A stretch of 64,000 nt of DNA from Spartobacteria bacterium (GCA_003169975.1 PNAA01000041.1:124657-188656); one strand, 5' to 3'. Shown: positions 1-9,214, numbered from the stretch's first letter. Translations and numbers: made by a program. The notes: generated by a model not told the origin, from the letters alone.

Positions 1-1
1 C

Positions 2-292
2 GACTGGAAGGGACGCGATTCGCTCAGCTTGAATCAAAACGTCGCCCTCGAGGAAGCGCATCAACTGGCGGAACGTGATGCCAGCGCGGTGAGGGCCTTT
101 GTCGGCTATGCGGGCTGGACGGCAGGCCAACTGGAGAACGAGTTGCGCCAGAATGCGTGGGTTCTGCAAAGGCCGAATCGCGCCGCGTTGACCCCCGAGC
201 GATTGCCCAAGCTGTGGTTCGAAATCATGCGCGGTCTCGGGCCCTGGTTCAAGATGCTCTCCGCGGCGCCGGATGATCCTTCTTTGAACTAG
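2..292 (+). CDS. YqgE/AlgH family protein, 3' part only
   Basis: This is the C-terminal part of a protein whose start lies before the window; the frame is open from base 2. The visible 96 residues contain the sequence VGYAGWTAGQLENEL at about residues 36-50. That matches the conserved AGYAGWxxGQLExEL block of the YqgE/AlgH (UPF0301, DUF179) family, and the segment ends as these proteins do, with a Trp- and Leu-rich tail. The molecular role of the family is unsettled, although it is widespread in Gram-negative bacteria. A TTG at 29 could open a shorter frame, but the in-frame coding sequence before it argues for a truncated gene. Alanine dehydrogenase follows 34 bases downstream on the same strand. 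Confidence 0.75.
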   Translation, partial: DWKGRDSLSLNQNVALEEAHQLAERDASAVRAFVGYAGWTAGQLENELRQNAWVLQRPNRAALTPERLPKLWFEIMRGLGPWFKMLSAAPDDPSLN

Positions 293-326
293 CTTCGCGC
301 GGTTTTCGATGCGAAGCAGTGGGAAT

Positions 327-1454
327 ATGATCATCGGCATCCCGAAAGAGATTAAGCAGCAGGAAAACCGCGTCAGCCTGCTGCCTTCCGCGGCCTATCA
401 ATTGAGCAAACGCGGACACACCGTGCTGGTCGAGAAAAGCGCTGGCGTTGGCACAGGTTATCCCGATTCCGATTACACGGCAGCCGGCGCGAAGATCATC
501 GACCAGGCGCGCGACCTTTTTCGGCAGGCCGACATGATCGTGAAAGTGAAGGAACCGCTCCCGGCCGAATACGAGCTTCTGCGCAAGGGACAGATCCTCT
601 TCACGTACCTGCATCTGGCGGCGAGTCGGTCGCTGACCGAAGCGCTTTTGAAATCCGGCGTGACGGGCGTGGCCTACGAAACGATCCAAGTAGGCAACCG
701 CCTGCCATTGCTCGAACCGATGAGCGAGATCGCCGGGCGCATGTCGGTCGTGATGGGTGCCTATTTTCTCGCGAAACACAACGGCGGCAACGGCGTGCTG
801 CTCGGCGGCGTGCCTGGCGTGCTCCCAGGGAAAGTGGTCGTGCTTGGCGGCGGCACCTCGGGCGTCAACGCCGCGCGAATGGCGACTGGCCTGGGCGCCG
901 ATGTCACGATTCTGGAAGTGGATCTCGAACGGATGCGTTTCCTCGACATCACGATGCACTCGGCGCACACGCTTTACTCGAGCGAGGCGCATTTGCAGGA
1001 ATTGATGCCGTCGGTCGATCTATTGATCGGGGCCGTACTCGTCCCGGGAGCCAAGGCGCCGAAGCTGATTACGCGCGAAATGTTGCGCGAGATGCGGCCG
1101 GGCAGCGTGGTCGTCGATATCGCGATCGATCAGGGCGGCTGTGTGGAAACCTCGCGACCGACGACCCATCTCGACCCGGTCTATGTCGAGGAAGGAGTGA
1201 TTCATTACTGTGTGGCCAACATGCCCGCCGCCTACGCAAGGACCGCGACCCAGGCGCTCACGAATATCACTTACCGCTACGTCGAATTGCTCGCCGATCT
1301 CGGTTTGAAGGAAGCGTGCGAACGCCAACCGGCCTTGACCGGCGGAATCAACACGATGGATGGCCGCCTCACGCACCGCGCCGTGGCCGAAGCACACGGG
1401 ATGGAGTACGAGCCGCCTTTCCAACCCGCTCCCGGCGGCGCGTTTCCTTCCTAG
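327..1454 (+). CDS. ald: Alanine dehydrogenase
   Basis: The enzyme is a soluble oxidoreductase that interconverts L-alanine and pyruvate plus ammonia with NAD. The protein is 375 residues, close to the usual 370. It starts with the family signature [10 protein letters not shown], carries the substrate-binding Lys75 in VKVKEPL and the catalytic His96 in TYLHLAAS, and has an NAD-binding Rossmann glycine cluster ([15 protein letters not shown]) near residue 175. The Asp in VDIAIDQGG near residue 268 fits the second catalytic position. The ATG at 327 was preferred to an upstream ATG at 309 because the family begins at this Met. Nothing in the neighbours suggests a dedicated operon. Confidence 0.95.
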   Translation: MIIGIPKEIKQQENRVSLLPSAAYQLSKRGHTVLVEKSAGVGTGYPDSDYTAAGAKIIDQARDLFRQADMIVKVKEPLPAEYELLRKGQILFTYLHLAASRSLTEALLKSGVTGVAYETIQVGNRLPLLEPMSEIAGRMSVVMGAYFLAKHNGGNGVLLGGVPGVLPGKVVVLGGGTSGVNAARMATGLGADVTILEVDLERMRFLDITMHSAHTLYSSEAHLQELMPSVDLLIGAVLVPGAKAPKLITREMLREMRPGSVVVDIAIDQGGCVETSRPTTHLDPVYVEEGVIHYCVANMPAAYARTATQALTNITYRYVELLADLGLKEACERQPALTGGINTMDGRLTHRAVAEAHGMEYEPPFQPAPGGAFPS

Positions 1455-1569
1455 GCGCGAATTTTGCCCGAGAGGAAACTTCCATCCGAAAATAAAAATG
1501 CCGCAGAGCCGAAAACTTCGCTTGCTCCGAATCAATAGTTACCCCAACATGGCCGTTCATCCACAACCT

Positions 1570-1827
1570 ATGAAGAAATATATCTGCATTCTGGCTAGCG
1601 CCGCGCTTCTCGTGGCGTGCGAACAAAAAACCGAAACTGCGGCTCCGGCTGCATCTCCCGCCGAGACAACCTCGTCGGAGACAACCACGACCACGACCAC
1701 GACGAGCCCCGCTGAATCTCCGATGGCGACCACGGCTCCGATGGAATCATCGACTCCAATGGAAGCTACAAGCCCGGCTGCAGCCGAGGGCAGCACCACG
1801 GAGACCACGCCGGCGCCGACTCCCTAA
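1570..1827 (+). CDS. Small Thr/Ala-rich lipoprotein
   Basis: This short gene encodes 85 residues. The N-terminus has Lys-Lys followed by a hydrophobic stretch and a lipobox ending LLVAC at about residue 15, so the mature protein should be lipid-anchored through that Cys. The rest is low-complexity Thr, Ser, Ala, Glu and Pro, including a run of eight Thr, and has no folded domain that I can recognise. I infer an envelope-anchored spacer or a fast-evolving surface lipoprotein. A strong hairpin with a T-run follows at 1851-1887. The start ATG at 1570 is chosen because it places the lipobox correctly; an upstream in-frame ATG would bury it. Confidence 0.7.
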   Translation: MKKYICILASAALLVACEQKTETAAPAASPAETTSSETTTTTTTTSPAESPMATTAPMESSTPMEATSPAAAEGSTTETTPAPTP

Positions 1828-1850
1828 ACCCCGGCTTAGCTTCAACCGCA

Positions 1851-1887
1851 GAATCTTCCTGGGGGCATTTGCCCGGAGGAAGATTTT
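1851..1887 (+). terminator. Rho-independent terminator after the lipoprotein gene
   Basis: AATCTTCC (1852-1859) pairs with GGAAGATT (1878-1885), and inside it GGGC pairs with GCCC around an ATTT loop. A short T-run ends the structure. It lies 24 bases after the stop codon of the lipoprotein gene and before the convergent GH15 gene. Confidence 0.7.
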
Positions 1888-1967
1888 GCTGTACTCCAAC
1901 GCCAGGAGGGCGTGTCGGACCGCACGCGTCCGCTAAACATGCCGTCACGCGTGCTTCGAATCCGCTG

Positions 1968-3770
1968 CTACCGCGCCTGGTTTGTTCGAAGGACGCGCGC
2001 GGTGTTGATTAGGCCGACGTGGGTAAAGGCCTGCGGAAAATTTCCCAATTGCCGCTCTTCTTTCGGATCGTATTCTTCGGACAACAAGCCCACATCGTTG
2101 CGCAAATCGAGCAACCGCTCGAAGAGCAGGCGGGCCTCTTTTTTGCGACCAGTGAGGTGCCAGCAATCCGCCAGCCAGAATGAGCAGGGAAGAAAAACAC
2201 CTTCTCTTCCGGGCAATCCATCCACCCTTTTTTCCTCGGGCCGATAACGCAGGACCAGGCCGTCCTCCAGCAAATCGCGCTCCACGGCTGCGATCGTGTT
2301 CCGGACCCGTCCATCATTCGGCGGAAGGAATCCAACCAGCGGCAACATGAGAACGCTCGCGTCCATCGCATCGGATCCGTAGGACTGGGTAAAAGCCTGT
2401 TTTTTCGAGTTGTAGCCGCGTTCGCAGACCTCGCGATGAATCTGGTCGCGCAATTTTTTCCAGCGCCCGAGGTGATCGTTGGCGGAACAGCCGCACTGCT
2501 CGACCATCTTCACCGCGCGATCGAAGGCCACCCAGGCCATCACCTTCGAGTGGGTAAATTGCTGGCGCGGGCCACGCACTTCCCAGATTCCTTCATCCGG
2601 CTCGTGCCATTTGGACTCCAGAAAATTGAGTACTGCAACCTGCATCCGCCAGTCCGCCTCGCTCGTCTCCAGACCGGCCCGATGCGCTTGATAGATCGCG
2701 TCCACCACTTCGCCGTAAACGTCGAGTTGAAACTGGTTGGACGCGGCGTTGCCCTCCCGGACCGGCTGGGAATTTTCGTAGCCGTTCAGCCACGCCAACT
2801 CGTGCTCGATCAGCCGCCGCTCGCCGCGGACGCCGTACATGATTTGCAACTGCGCAGGGCTGCCGGCAATCGCGCGCAAGAGCCATTCACGCCACGCGCT
2901 GGCCTCTTCGCGAAAGCCGGCGCTGAGCAGCGAAAAAAGGGTAAAGGTCGCGTCGCGTAGCCAGCAGAAACGGTAATCCCAGTTCCGGATGCCCCCGATC
3001 TCTTCCGGCAACGAAGTCGTCAGCGCCGCGACGATCCCGCCGGTCGGCGCGTAGGTAAGTCCCTTCAGGGTGAGCAACGATCGCATGACCGCGTCCCGCC
3101 ATCGGCCCTGGTGATCGCACTGTTTCGACCAATCGCTCCAGTAGCTTTCCGTTTCGCGGAGCGCTTTCTCGGGATCGACCTCCCGCGGCGGCGGCTCGTG
3201 CGAAGCATACCAAGTCAGGACGAAAGGCACGCGCTCGCCCTGCTGCACCGTGAACTCAGCGACCGTTTTGAGATCTTCGCCGTGGGTCTCGAGCGGAGTG
3301 TGCAAAATCAATGCATCGGGACCAGCGATCGCTTCGAGACCGCCATGACGCCGGCGCACCCACGGCACGATCGACCCGTAGTCAAACCGGATGATCAACT
3401 CCATCCGGATTTTCACCCTTCCCCGAAGACCCTCGATGATCCGGACGATGTCGGGATTCGTCCCGCGCGGCGGCATGAAGTCGATGTAGCGGACTGCGCC
3501 TTCGCTCGTCTGCAGGTCGGTTTCCAGGATCAACGTGTCGCCGCGATAACGGCGTTCACGCTTTCGAATTTTCCCCTGCGGAGTCAGCGTCCAAGTGCCA
3601 TTTTCTGATCCACCTAACAATGCCGCGAAACACGCCCCAGAGTCGAAGCGCGGCAGGCAGAGCCAGTCCACGCCACCATCCCGACTAATGAGGGCGCCGC
3701 TCTGCGTGTCGCTGACAAAGGCATAATCCTCGATCCGCGACCTCGTTGCGGTAGCACTACTTTTCTTCAT
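1968..3770 (-). CDS. Glycoside hydrolase family 15 (glucoamylase/trehalase type)
   Basis: This 600-residue protein has the bacterial GH15 layout. An N-terminal beta-sandwich begins with IEDYAFVSDTQSGALISRDG and DWLCLPRFDS near residues 13-45, and an alpha/alpha-barrel catalytic domain follows from about residue 215. The block RNWDYRFCWLRDATFTL near residue 263 is the family hallmark. Members release glucose from alpha-glucans or split trehalose; sequence alone does not separate the two. There is no clear signal peptide, so it is probably cytoplasmic. The gene stands alone between a terminator and a decayed gene on the other strand. Confidence 0.88.
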   Translation of the reverse strand: MKKSSATATRSRIEDYAFVSDTQSGALISRDGGVDWLCLPRFDSGACFAALLGGSENGTWTLTPQGKIRKRERRYRGDTLILETDLQTSEGAVRYIDFMPPRGTNPDIVRIIEGLRGRVKIRMELIIRFDYGSIVPWVRRRHGGLEAIAGPDALILHTPLETHGEDLKTVAEFTVQQGERVPFVLTWYASHEPPPREVDPEKALRETESYWSDWSKQCDHQGRWRDAVMRSLLTLKGLTYAPTGGIVAALTTSLPEEIGGIRNWDYRFCWLRDATFTLFSLLSAGFREEASAWREWLLRAIAGSPAQLQIMYGVRGERRLIEHELAWLNGYENSQPVREGNAASNQFQLDVYGEVVDAIYQAHRAGLETSEADWRMQVAVLNFLESKWHEPDEGIWEVRGPRQQFTHSKVMAWVAFDRAVKMVEQCGCSANDHLGRWKKLRDQIHREVCERGYNSKKQAFTQSYGSDAMDASVLMLPLVGFLPPNDGRVRNTIAAVERDLLEDGLVLRYRPEEKRVDGLPGREGVFLPCSFWLADCWHLTGRKKEARLLFERLLDLRNDVGLLSEEYDPKEERQLGNFPQAFTHVGLINTARVLRTNQAR

Positions 3771-3834
3771 CGAAGTTCAAGACACAAAATTTTCGAACGG
3801 CGCTTCCATCGACCAAGTCACTAATTGATATCGC

Positions 3835-4410
3835 ATGAAAATGAAATTGACTCGAAACTCTATTGTTTCGGCGGCGGAAATGGCGCTGGCAGTCAGCCTT
3901 CTTCCCGGCGCCGCCTCCCCCGACTCCGCCAGAAATAACCGCCTCGCCTTCTCCCGCAGCCAACGCTTCGCCGACCTTGGGCATCGACCAGAATAAACCA
4001 GCTCGATGAAAGGCTCGATTCCATCTTTGCCGATACAATCCGTCATCGATCGCATGGGGCGGATGCAAGCACGGATGGAACAGATTTTCCGAGATGCTTT
4101 CCCCAACGACCTAACGAGTGGCTTGAACACGCTCCAACTCGGCTCCGCCGTCCATCTTGACGATCAGAAGAATAAATACGTCGTCCATTTTTACCTGCCC
4201 GATAAGGACCTGAAAAATGTCGACGTAAAACTCAGGAACGGAAAGTTGCGCCTGACGGCTTCGGAGACGGAAAGCACAGCAGAAAGGAATGAGCCAGATG
4301 CAATCCGGCCATTACGAACAGCTGATCACGCTCCCCGGACCGGTCAAGGCAGGGAATGCAGGTCGAGCGCAAGAACGGCACGATCGTCGTTACCTTGCCG
4401 AAGGCTTGAT
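3835..4410 (+). pseudogene. Small heat shock protein (Hsp20-like), frameshifted
   Basis: A signal-peptide-like start (MKMKLTRNSIVSAAEMALAV) at 3835 is followed by coding fragments in different frames. 4006-4300 reads as an amphipathic helix and the beginning of an alpha-crystallin-like domain, including AVHLDDQKNKYVVHFYLPD and LKNVDVKLRNGKLRL. The reading then moves to another frame around 4301 (QSGHYEQLITLPGPVKAG) and to a third at 4356 (MQVERKNGTIVVTLPKA, stop at 4410). At least three frame changes are therefore needed to give one protein. Either the gene is decayed or this stretch has sequencing errors. The Hsp20 assignment rests on the order of beta-strand motifs and is moderate. Confidence 0.5.
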
Positions 4411-4453
4411 GGCAGGAAGGAGAAAGGCCGGCGCCTAGCTGGGCGGGCGCCCG

Positions 4454-4960
4454 CTACTCCGCCGACTCCTGCGCGAGCTGCGCGATGCCATCGCGCGTGA
4501 GGCGGAAAATCGTCCACTCCTCGTTCGGCCGGGCCCCTAGCTTGCGGTAAAACTTGATGGCCGGTTCATTCCAATCGAGCACCGCCCATTCGAAGCGCCC
4601 GCACTCGCGCTCGCGGGCGATTTGCGCGAGGCGCACCAGCAGGGCGCGGCCGTAACCTCTGCCGCGAACCTCCGGCCTAACGAAAAGATCCTCGAGATAG
4701 AGTCCGCGGCGCCCGAGCCAGGTGGAGAAATTGTGAAAGAAAAGCGCGAAGCAGACCGGCACGCCACCTTCCTCACCGAGCAGCACTTCCGCCGCCGGAC
4801 GCGCGCCAAAGAGCGCTTCCTCCAGGGCCGCTTCCGTCGCGACCACTTCCTGAGGCGCGCGCTCGTATTCGGCCAGCTCGCGGATCAGCGAGAGGATTGT
4901 CGGCACGTCCCCGCGCGCTGATAGGCGGATCGCGAAATCGGGCGCGCTGATCTCAGACAC
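4454..4960 (-). CDS. GNAT acetyltransferase, diamine/thialysine (SSAT-like) type
   Basis: The 168-residue protein is one GNAT domain. Motif A is visible as LYLEDLFVRPEVRGRGYGRALL near residues 86-107, with the RGRGYG acetyl-CoA pyrophosphate loop. The C-terminal part EWAVLDWNEPAIKFYRKLGA closely follows eukaryotic-type spermidine/spermine N1-acetyltransferases and thialysine acetyltransferases. The predicted role is acetyl transfer from acetyl-CoA to a small amine. A polyamine link would fit the deoxyhypusine/homospermidine synthase-like gene at 35317, but that is inference. It is convergent with the Hsp20 pseudogene and lies just downstream of topoisomerase IB on the same strand. Confidence 0.85.
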   Translation of the reverse strand: MSEISAPDFAIRLSARGDVPTILSLIRELAEYERAPQEVVATEAALEEALFGARPAAEVLLGEEGGVPVCFALFFHNFSTWLGRRGLYLEDLFVRPEVRGRGYGRALLVRLAQIARERECGRFEWAVLDWNEPAIKFYRKLGARPNEEWTIFRLTRDGIAQLAQESAE

Positions 4961-5025
4961 CGGATACCAGTTAGCTCTTCGGCCTCAAAGCGCAACTCGG
5001 CGTTCCCGCCGCTCCCGGCCGGGTT

Positions 5026-6138
5026 TCAACCTTTCTTCGCCAGCTTCTCCTGCAGAAAGGCGAGCACCGCGGCTTCCTCCGCCCGCAGGTCGCTCAACGA
5101 ATCTTCGAGCGTCTCCTCGGTGCGTTTCCTCAGGCCTGCGATCAAGTTACCGTCCAGATAGGTTTCCAACACCGCGGGGTGAACGTAACACTTGCGGCAG
5201 ACCGCCGGGGTGTTGCCGAGCACCCTGGCGACCGCCGTGATCGCATCTTTGATGTTCTTCTTCGCTTGCGATTTATTCTCGAAGGGCTCCTGCGCCTGCA
5301 AAGCCATCGCGGCCATGACCGTGCCGGCCCACGTGCGAAAATCCTTCGCGGTAAACTCTTCGCCGGTCATCTCGCGCAGGTATTGGTTCACCTCGTCGGA
5401 GGTCACCTGGTGCTGTCCCCCCTTGTCGTCGAGATACTGGAAGATTTCCTGGCCGGGCAATTCCTGCAGTTTTTTGATAATCCGGGCCACGCGCCGGTCT
5501 TCGGTGTCGATGTCATGTGCCTGGCCGCTCTTGCCGCGGAACCGAAACCGGACCTTCGCTCCTTTCACCCGGACATGGCGATTCCGCATTGTCGTTAGGC
5601 CAAATGATTTGTTTTCCTTCGCGTATTCTTCATTCCCGACGCGGATGAAAGTCTTCTCAAGGAGCTGGACCACCGTCGCGAGGACTTTCTCGCGCGGGAG
5701 GCCACGTCGCTTCAGGTCGCGATTCATCCGCCGCCGGATCCCGGGCAGCGCCTGACCAAAAATGATCATCTTTCCGTATTTGTTCTCGTCGCGCTCTTCG
5801 CGCCAGCGTTCGTGATAACGGTATTGTTTGCGCCCACGGTCGTCGCGCCCAGTCGCCTGGAGGTGGCCGTTCGGCGACGGACAAATCCAAACGTCCGTGT
5901 AGGCGGGCGGAACCGCGAGTCGGTTCAGGCGCAGGACGCGCGCTTCGTCGCGGATCTCTCTTCCCTCGGTATCGAAGTAGACAAATTTCCGGCCCCGGCG
6001 TCGCCGCGTGTAGCCGGGCTTTTCGTCACTCACGTAACGCAGCCCTGCCTCCTCCGCCGCCTCTTCGGGGTCGGTGACAATCTCGAGGTTGGCGATTTTT
6101 TTCCTTTCCTGGGACAGCTTGCGAGCAGTGGTGGGCAC
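5026..6138 (-). CDS. DNA topoisomerase IB (poxvirus type)
   Basis: The 370-residue protein has the bacterial TopIB organisation: an N-terminal beta domain with YTRRRRGRKFVYFDTEG, and a helical catalytic domain. The catalytic residues expected of the family are visible. They are the Arg in TFIRVGNEEYA (about residue 166), the Lys/Arg strand TTMRNRHVRVKG, the Arg in KDFRTWAGT and the nucleophile Tyr in KCYVHPAVLETYLDG. It relaxes supercoils through a 3'-phosphotyrosyl intermediate. Genes of this kind are sporadic in bacteria, and it is a single-gene unit here. The start ATG at 6138 gives a normal family length. Confidence 0.93.
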   Translation of the reverse strand: MPTTARKLSQERKKIANLEIVTDPEEAAEEAGLRYVSDEKPGYTRRRRGRKFVYFDTEGREIRDEARVLRLNRLAVPPAYTDVWICPSPNGHLQATGRDDRGRKQYRYHERWREERDENKYGKMIIFGQALPGIRRRMNRDLKRRGLPREKVLATVVQLLEKTFIRVGNEEYAKENKSFGLTTMRNRHVRVKGAKVRFRFRGKSGQAHDIDTEDRRVARIIKKLQELPGQEIFQYLDDKGGQHQVTSDEVNQYLREMTGEEFTAKDFRTWAGTVMAAMALQAQEPFENKSQAKKNIKDAITAVARVLGNTPAVCRKCYVHPAVLETYLDGNLIAGLRKRTEETLEDSLSDLRAEEAAVLAFLQEKLAKKG

Positions 6139-6185
6139 GCTTGCAATACGCGTAATGCATGGGCAAAGGTCGCCTCGGCATGGGT

Positions 6186-6686
6186 ATGAAAATTCTTGAA
6201 ACCGAAAGATTGCTCCTCCGCCGGCTGACGACGAAGGACGCCGACTTCATGCTGAAGCTCATGAATGAACCCGGCTTCATCAAATACGTCGCGGACCGTG
6301 GTCTGCGAACGACCGCAGATGCCGCGGAATACATTTCCCAAAAGATCATTCCGAGTTACGCGCGCTTCGGATTCGGATTTTATCGGGTGGATTTGAAGGA
6401 ATCCAAGACGGCGATCGGGATTTGCGGATTGGTGAAGAGGGGCACGCTTGAGGAGGTTGACATCGGGTTTTCCGTTCTCCAGCGATTTTGCGGCAAAGGT
6501 TACGCCTATGAGGCGGCCGCGGCAGTGATGCAATACGGGCGCAACGTGCTTGGATTACCTCGCATCGTCGGTGTCACCGCGCCGGACAACCGGGCTTCGA
6601 TCCATTTGCTTAAGAAACTCGGCCTGAAGTTGCAACGAAGGATCCATCTGCCCGGCTACGGGCCAGAGAGCTTACTGTTCGGTTAA
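6186..6686 (+). CDS. GNAT acetyltransferase, RimJ/RimL type
   Basis: This protein of 166 residues begins MKILETERLLLRRLT, the usual opening of ribosomal-protein-alanine acetyltransferase-like GNAT proteins. Motif A (EVDIGFSVLQRFCGKGYAYE) and the GVTAPDNRASIHLLKKLGL block near residue 140 complete the fold. The substrate cannot be told; members acetylate N-termini, antibiotics or amino acids. An in-frame ATG at 6159 would add nine residues. I prefer 6186 because the family starts at this Met. Confidence 0.85.
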   Translation: MKILETERLLLRRLTTKDADFMLKLMNEPGFIKYVADRGLRTTADAAEYISQKIIPSYARFGFGFYRVDLKESKTAIGICGLVKRGTLEEVDIGFSVLQRFCGKGYAYEAAAAVMQYGRNVLGLPRIVGVTAPDNRASIHLLKKLGLKLQRRIHLPGYGPESLLFG

Positions 6687-6808
6687 TCGCCCACGGGTCG
6701 ACAAAATCCCCGGGGACTGCGGAGATTCATTTCGCCCGAAGCGCGCTGGCGAAACGACGCCGTAGCGCGCATTCGATCACTCATCGCGGAGCACGGCACG
6801 GGCATTGC

Positions 6809-6814
6809 TATAAT
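6809..6814 (+). promoter_or_regulatory. Possible -10 box for the alpha/beta hydrolase gene
   Basis: A perfect TATAAT lies 16 bases before the ATG at 6831 in an AT-rich patch that stands out from its surroundings. No convincing -35 element is spaced 17 bases upstream, so this is only a weak promoter call. Confidence 0.3.
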
Positions 6815-6830
6815 TGTAATAATTACTAGC

Positions 6831-8702
6831 ATGAACCATCGAACTCTTTCCCGATTTGCGAAGCTCAATCTTGCCCTAATTGCTTCTCTTTTTTTCCTTG
6901 CGCCGGTTCCCCGAGCGGTCCGCGCGCAACCCGCATCGCAACAATCCGAGCCGACGGAGGTCTACGCCACCGCTTCCGACGGAACCATACTCCACTGGAT
7001 CGTTTACACGCCGACGGGCAGTGGCCCCTGGCCTGCAGTCCTCGTCATCCACGGCGGCGGCTTCAAAGGCGGAACCCCGACCAGCTCGCCGGAATCGGTC
7101 AGCTGCGGGCGCGATCTGGCCGCAGCTGGATTCATCGCTTTCTCGATCGAATATCGGCTGGCACCGGAAGGATTTCTGCCGGGCCAGGTATCCGACGGAC
7201 GTTTCCCCGACCAATCGGATGATGTCAAACTCGCCGTGCTGGCGGCGCGCAACGACGCCCGCTGCAATGGGCAGGTCGGTTCTGTCGGCGGTTCAGCCGG
7301 CGGCTATCAGACAGCCTTTGTCGCGGGCACGGGGACGATCGGCCAGGACCGGATCGATGTCGGCGTCAGCCTCTCTGGGGCCTACGATTTGTCAGACTTC
7401 AGCCCGGATCCAAACATTCAAGGCTTTGCCGCCGACGTAACGAACTACGTGGGGTGCACGACGTTTGATACCGGTTTGCTGCAAATGGCTTCTCCCGCCT
7501 ACCTCGTCGACGGCAGCACCGCACCCCTCTTCATAGTCCACACCGAGCAAGACCCAATGCCCTTCAGCCAGGTCGCGGATATGACGACGAAGCTCGATGC
7601 ACTGGGCGTAACAAATTACCAGGCTCTTACTCTACCCGGGTCCCAGCATTCGTTCACTTACTGGCCTTCGGTCAAAGATCAGGCGATTAGCTTTCTTGAG
7701 TCCTGGTTCGCGGGCGGCCCTCCGCCGCCATCACCTACTCCCACCCCGACAGCAACGCCGAATCCTTCTCCGACCGCGACGCCGAATCCCACCCCGACAG
7801 CAACACCGAATCCCACCCCGACAGCAACACCGAATCCAACCCCGACAGCAACACCGAATCCTTCTCCGACCGCGACGCCGGATCCAGGTGGCTCGCCCAC
7901 GCCGCCTCCGCTGGTCGCCCCTACTCCGACCCAAATGCTGCTTAATGTCTCGACCCGGGCGCGCGTGGAGAGTGGGAGCAGCGTCATGATCGGAGGCTTC
8001 ATCATCACCGGCGACGCGGCCAAGAAAGTGGCCATGCGGGCAATCGGGCCATCGCTGGCCGATGCGGGCGTGAGCGACGTGCTGGCCGACCCCGTTCTCG
8101 AATTGTATGACTCCACCGGAAGCCTGATCGCACAAAATGACAACTGCTCTTCGCTGCCTCCAGACAGCATCCCGGCGGATTTGAAGCCGACCGACGGGCA
8201 CGAATCCTTCATCTCCGTGACTCTGCCGCCCGGGAGTTACACCGCCGTGCTGCGGGGAGCAAACGGCGCAGCCGGCATCGGTTTGTTCGAGCTTTACGAT
8301 CTGGATCCTGCCAGCTCGCGTATTTCCAATATCTCCACCCGGGGCGACGTCGGAACCGGCAGCGACGTTATGATCGGAGGCTTTATCATCGGTGGCGCCG
8401 AACCGACGAAAGTGATTGTGCGAGCGATCGGCCCTTCGCTCGTCGCTGAGAATGTTTCGAATGCGCTGCCCGATCCGCTCCTCGAACTCTACGACAGCAA
8501 CGGCTCGCTCATCTTCACGAACGACAACTGGCGCACCACTCAGGAACAGCAAATCATCGATTCAGGCGTCCCGCCGAGCGATGACCGTGAAGCTGCGATC
8601 GTCGCCACGCTGGTTCCGGGAGGTTACACGGCGATGATTCGCGACGCGGGACAGGCCACTGGCATAGCCCTAGTCGAAGTCTACAACCTGGAGCCAAACT
8701 GA
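6831..8702 (+). CDS. Exported alpha/beta hydrolase with Pro-Thr linker and two C-terminal repeat modules
   Basis: The 623-residue protein begins with a signal peptide ending near AVRAQ (residue 33). An alpha/beta-hydrolase domain follows to about residue 300, with the oxyanion motif [10 protein letters not shown], the nucleophile elbow GGSAGGYQ and a late His in GSQHSFTYW; it resembles the dienelactone-hydrolase and BD-FAE feruloyl esterase groups. Residues 304-351 are six 8-residue units of PTPTATPN type encoded by a minisatellite. Two related modules of about 125 residues close the protein, each with MIGGFII, RAIGPSL, LELYDS and NDNW landmarks. The modules recur in the pseudogene at 38762-40719. 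I infer a secreted esterase acting on plant polymers or other esters. Confidence 0.85.
   Translation: MNHRTLSRFAKLNLALIASLFFLAPVPRAVRAQPASQQSEPTEVYATASDGTILHWIVYTPTGSGPWPAVLVIHGGGFKGGTPTSSPESVSCGRDLAAAGFIAFSIEYRLAPEGFLPGQVSDGRFPDQSDDVKLAVLAARNDARCNGQVGSVGGSAGGYQTAFVAGTGTIGQDRIDVGVSLSGAYDLSDFSPDPNIQGFAADVTNYVGCTTFDTGLLQMASPAYLVDGSTAPLFIVHTEQDPMPFSQVADMTTKLDALGVTNYQALTLPGSQHSFTYWPSVKDQAISFLESWFAGGPPPPSPTPTPTATPNPSPTATPNPTPTATPNPTPTATPNPTPTATPNPSPTATPDPGGSPTPPPLVAPTPTQMLLNVSTRARVESGSSVMIGGFIITGDAAKKVAMRAIGPSLADAGVSDVLADPVLELYDSTGSLIAQNDNCSSLPPDSIPADLKPTDGHESFISVTLPPGSYTAVLRGANGAAGIGLFELYDLDPASSRISNISTRGDVGTGSDVMIGGFIIGGAEPTKVIVRAIGPSLVAENVSNALPDPLLELYDSNGSLIFTNDNWRTTQEQQIIDSGVPPSDDREAAIVATLVPGGYTAMIRDAGQATGIALVEVYNLEPN
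7740..7883 (+). repeat. 24-bp minisatellite coding for a Pro-Thr linker
   Basis: Six tandem 24-base units encode PTPTATPN or its variants PSPTATPN and PSPTATPD. They separate the hydrolase domain from the C-terminal modules. Tandem units of this kind change copy number by slippage without shifting the frame. Confidence 0.85.
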
Positions 8703-8717
8703 GTTCTTTAGGGCCGG

Positions 8718-8735
8718 CGGGACGCAGGCGTCCCG
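8718..8735. terminator. Compact hairpin between convergent genes
   Basis: CGGGACGC pairs perfectly with GCGTCCCG around a 2-base loop, between the stop of the hydrolase gene and the end of the DUF1844 gene. No T-run follows, so it may be a transcript-end stabiliser or a short REP-like hairpin rather than a classical terminator. Confidence 0.45.
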
Positions 8736-8770
8736 TTCGCGCTCCCAGGAAAATGGCACACCGCGCCAGC

Positions 8771-9214
8771 TTAGGCGCCGTAGGTCTTGGTGAACTTCTT
8801 CTTCGACTCCGTTTCGGGCTCGGGAACGGCGGACGACGGCGCCTCGCTCGAAGCTGGCGAGCCAGCCGCGGGAGCGCCGGGTTCAGCCTCGGGCGCTGCT
8901 CCCGGAGCGGCCGCCGGCGTGCCGCTCGGCCTCCCGCTCTGCGATGCCTCCACAAAAGCCATCTGCAGGCTCGAGAGCGCATTCCGCAGCACGGTTGATT
9001 CTTCGCTCGTTAGGTTGCCGCGGGTCTTTTCCTGAATCATCGCCAATTGGTCGATGAACATGCGAGCGACCTCCAGGTTGACCTCCGCCTGGCCGGTCTG
9101 CGGGTTGGGAATCTGGCCGAGAAAAAGGGCGGCGTTTTGCGCCTGCATCATGACGAACTCGATGAAACGCTGGGTTAATTCCCCGGACTGGGTGGTGGTT
9201 TGGACTTCGGCCAT
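8771..9214 (-). CDS. DUF1844 family protein
   Basis: The first 85 residues form the DUF1844 domain, recognised by RFIEFVMMQAQNAALFLGQIPN and the following VNLEVARMFIDQLAMIQEKT and NLTSEESTVLRNALSSLQMAF blocks. The family is short, helical and widespread in Planctomycetes, Verrucomicrobia, Acidobacteria and deltaproteobacteria, and its function is unknown. The C-terminal 60 residues are low-complexity Ala/Pro/Glu/Ser with a Lys-rich end. It lies 37 bases downstream of the M16 peptidase gene on the same strand and is probably co-transcribed with it. Confidence 0.85.
   Translation of the reverse strand: MAEVQTTTQSGELTQRFIEFVMMQAQNAALFLGQIPNPQTGQAEVNLEVARMFIDQLAMIQEKTRGNLTSEESTVLRNALSSLQMAFVEASQSGRPSGTPAAAPGAAPEAEPGAPAAGSPASSEAPSSAVPEPETESKKKFTKTYGA

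Noticed and set aside
2436-2960. Long plus-strand open frame inside the GH15 gene
   Set aside because: It is a shadow of the minus-strand gene with no family motif. Many such frames occur in this GC-rich sequence, for example at 60040-62064 and 54331-55542.
7740-7883. Short regular repeats that might be a CRISPR array
   Set aside because: The units are directly tandem with no spacers, and they encode an in-frame Pro-Thr linker.
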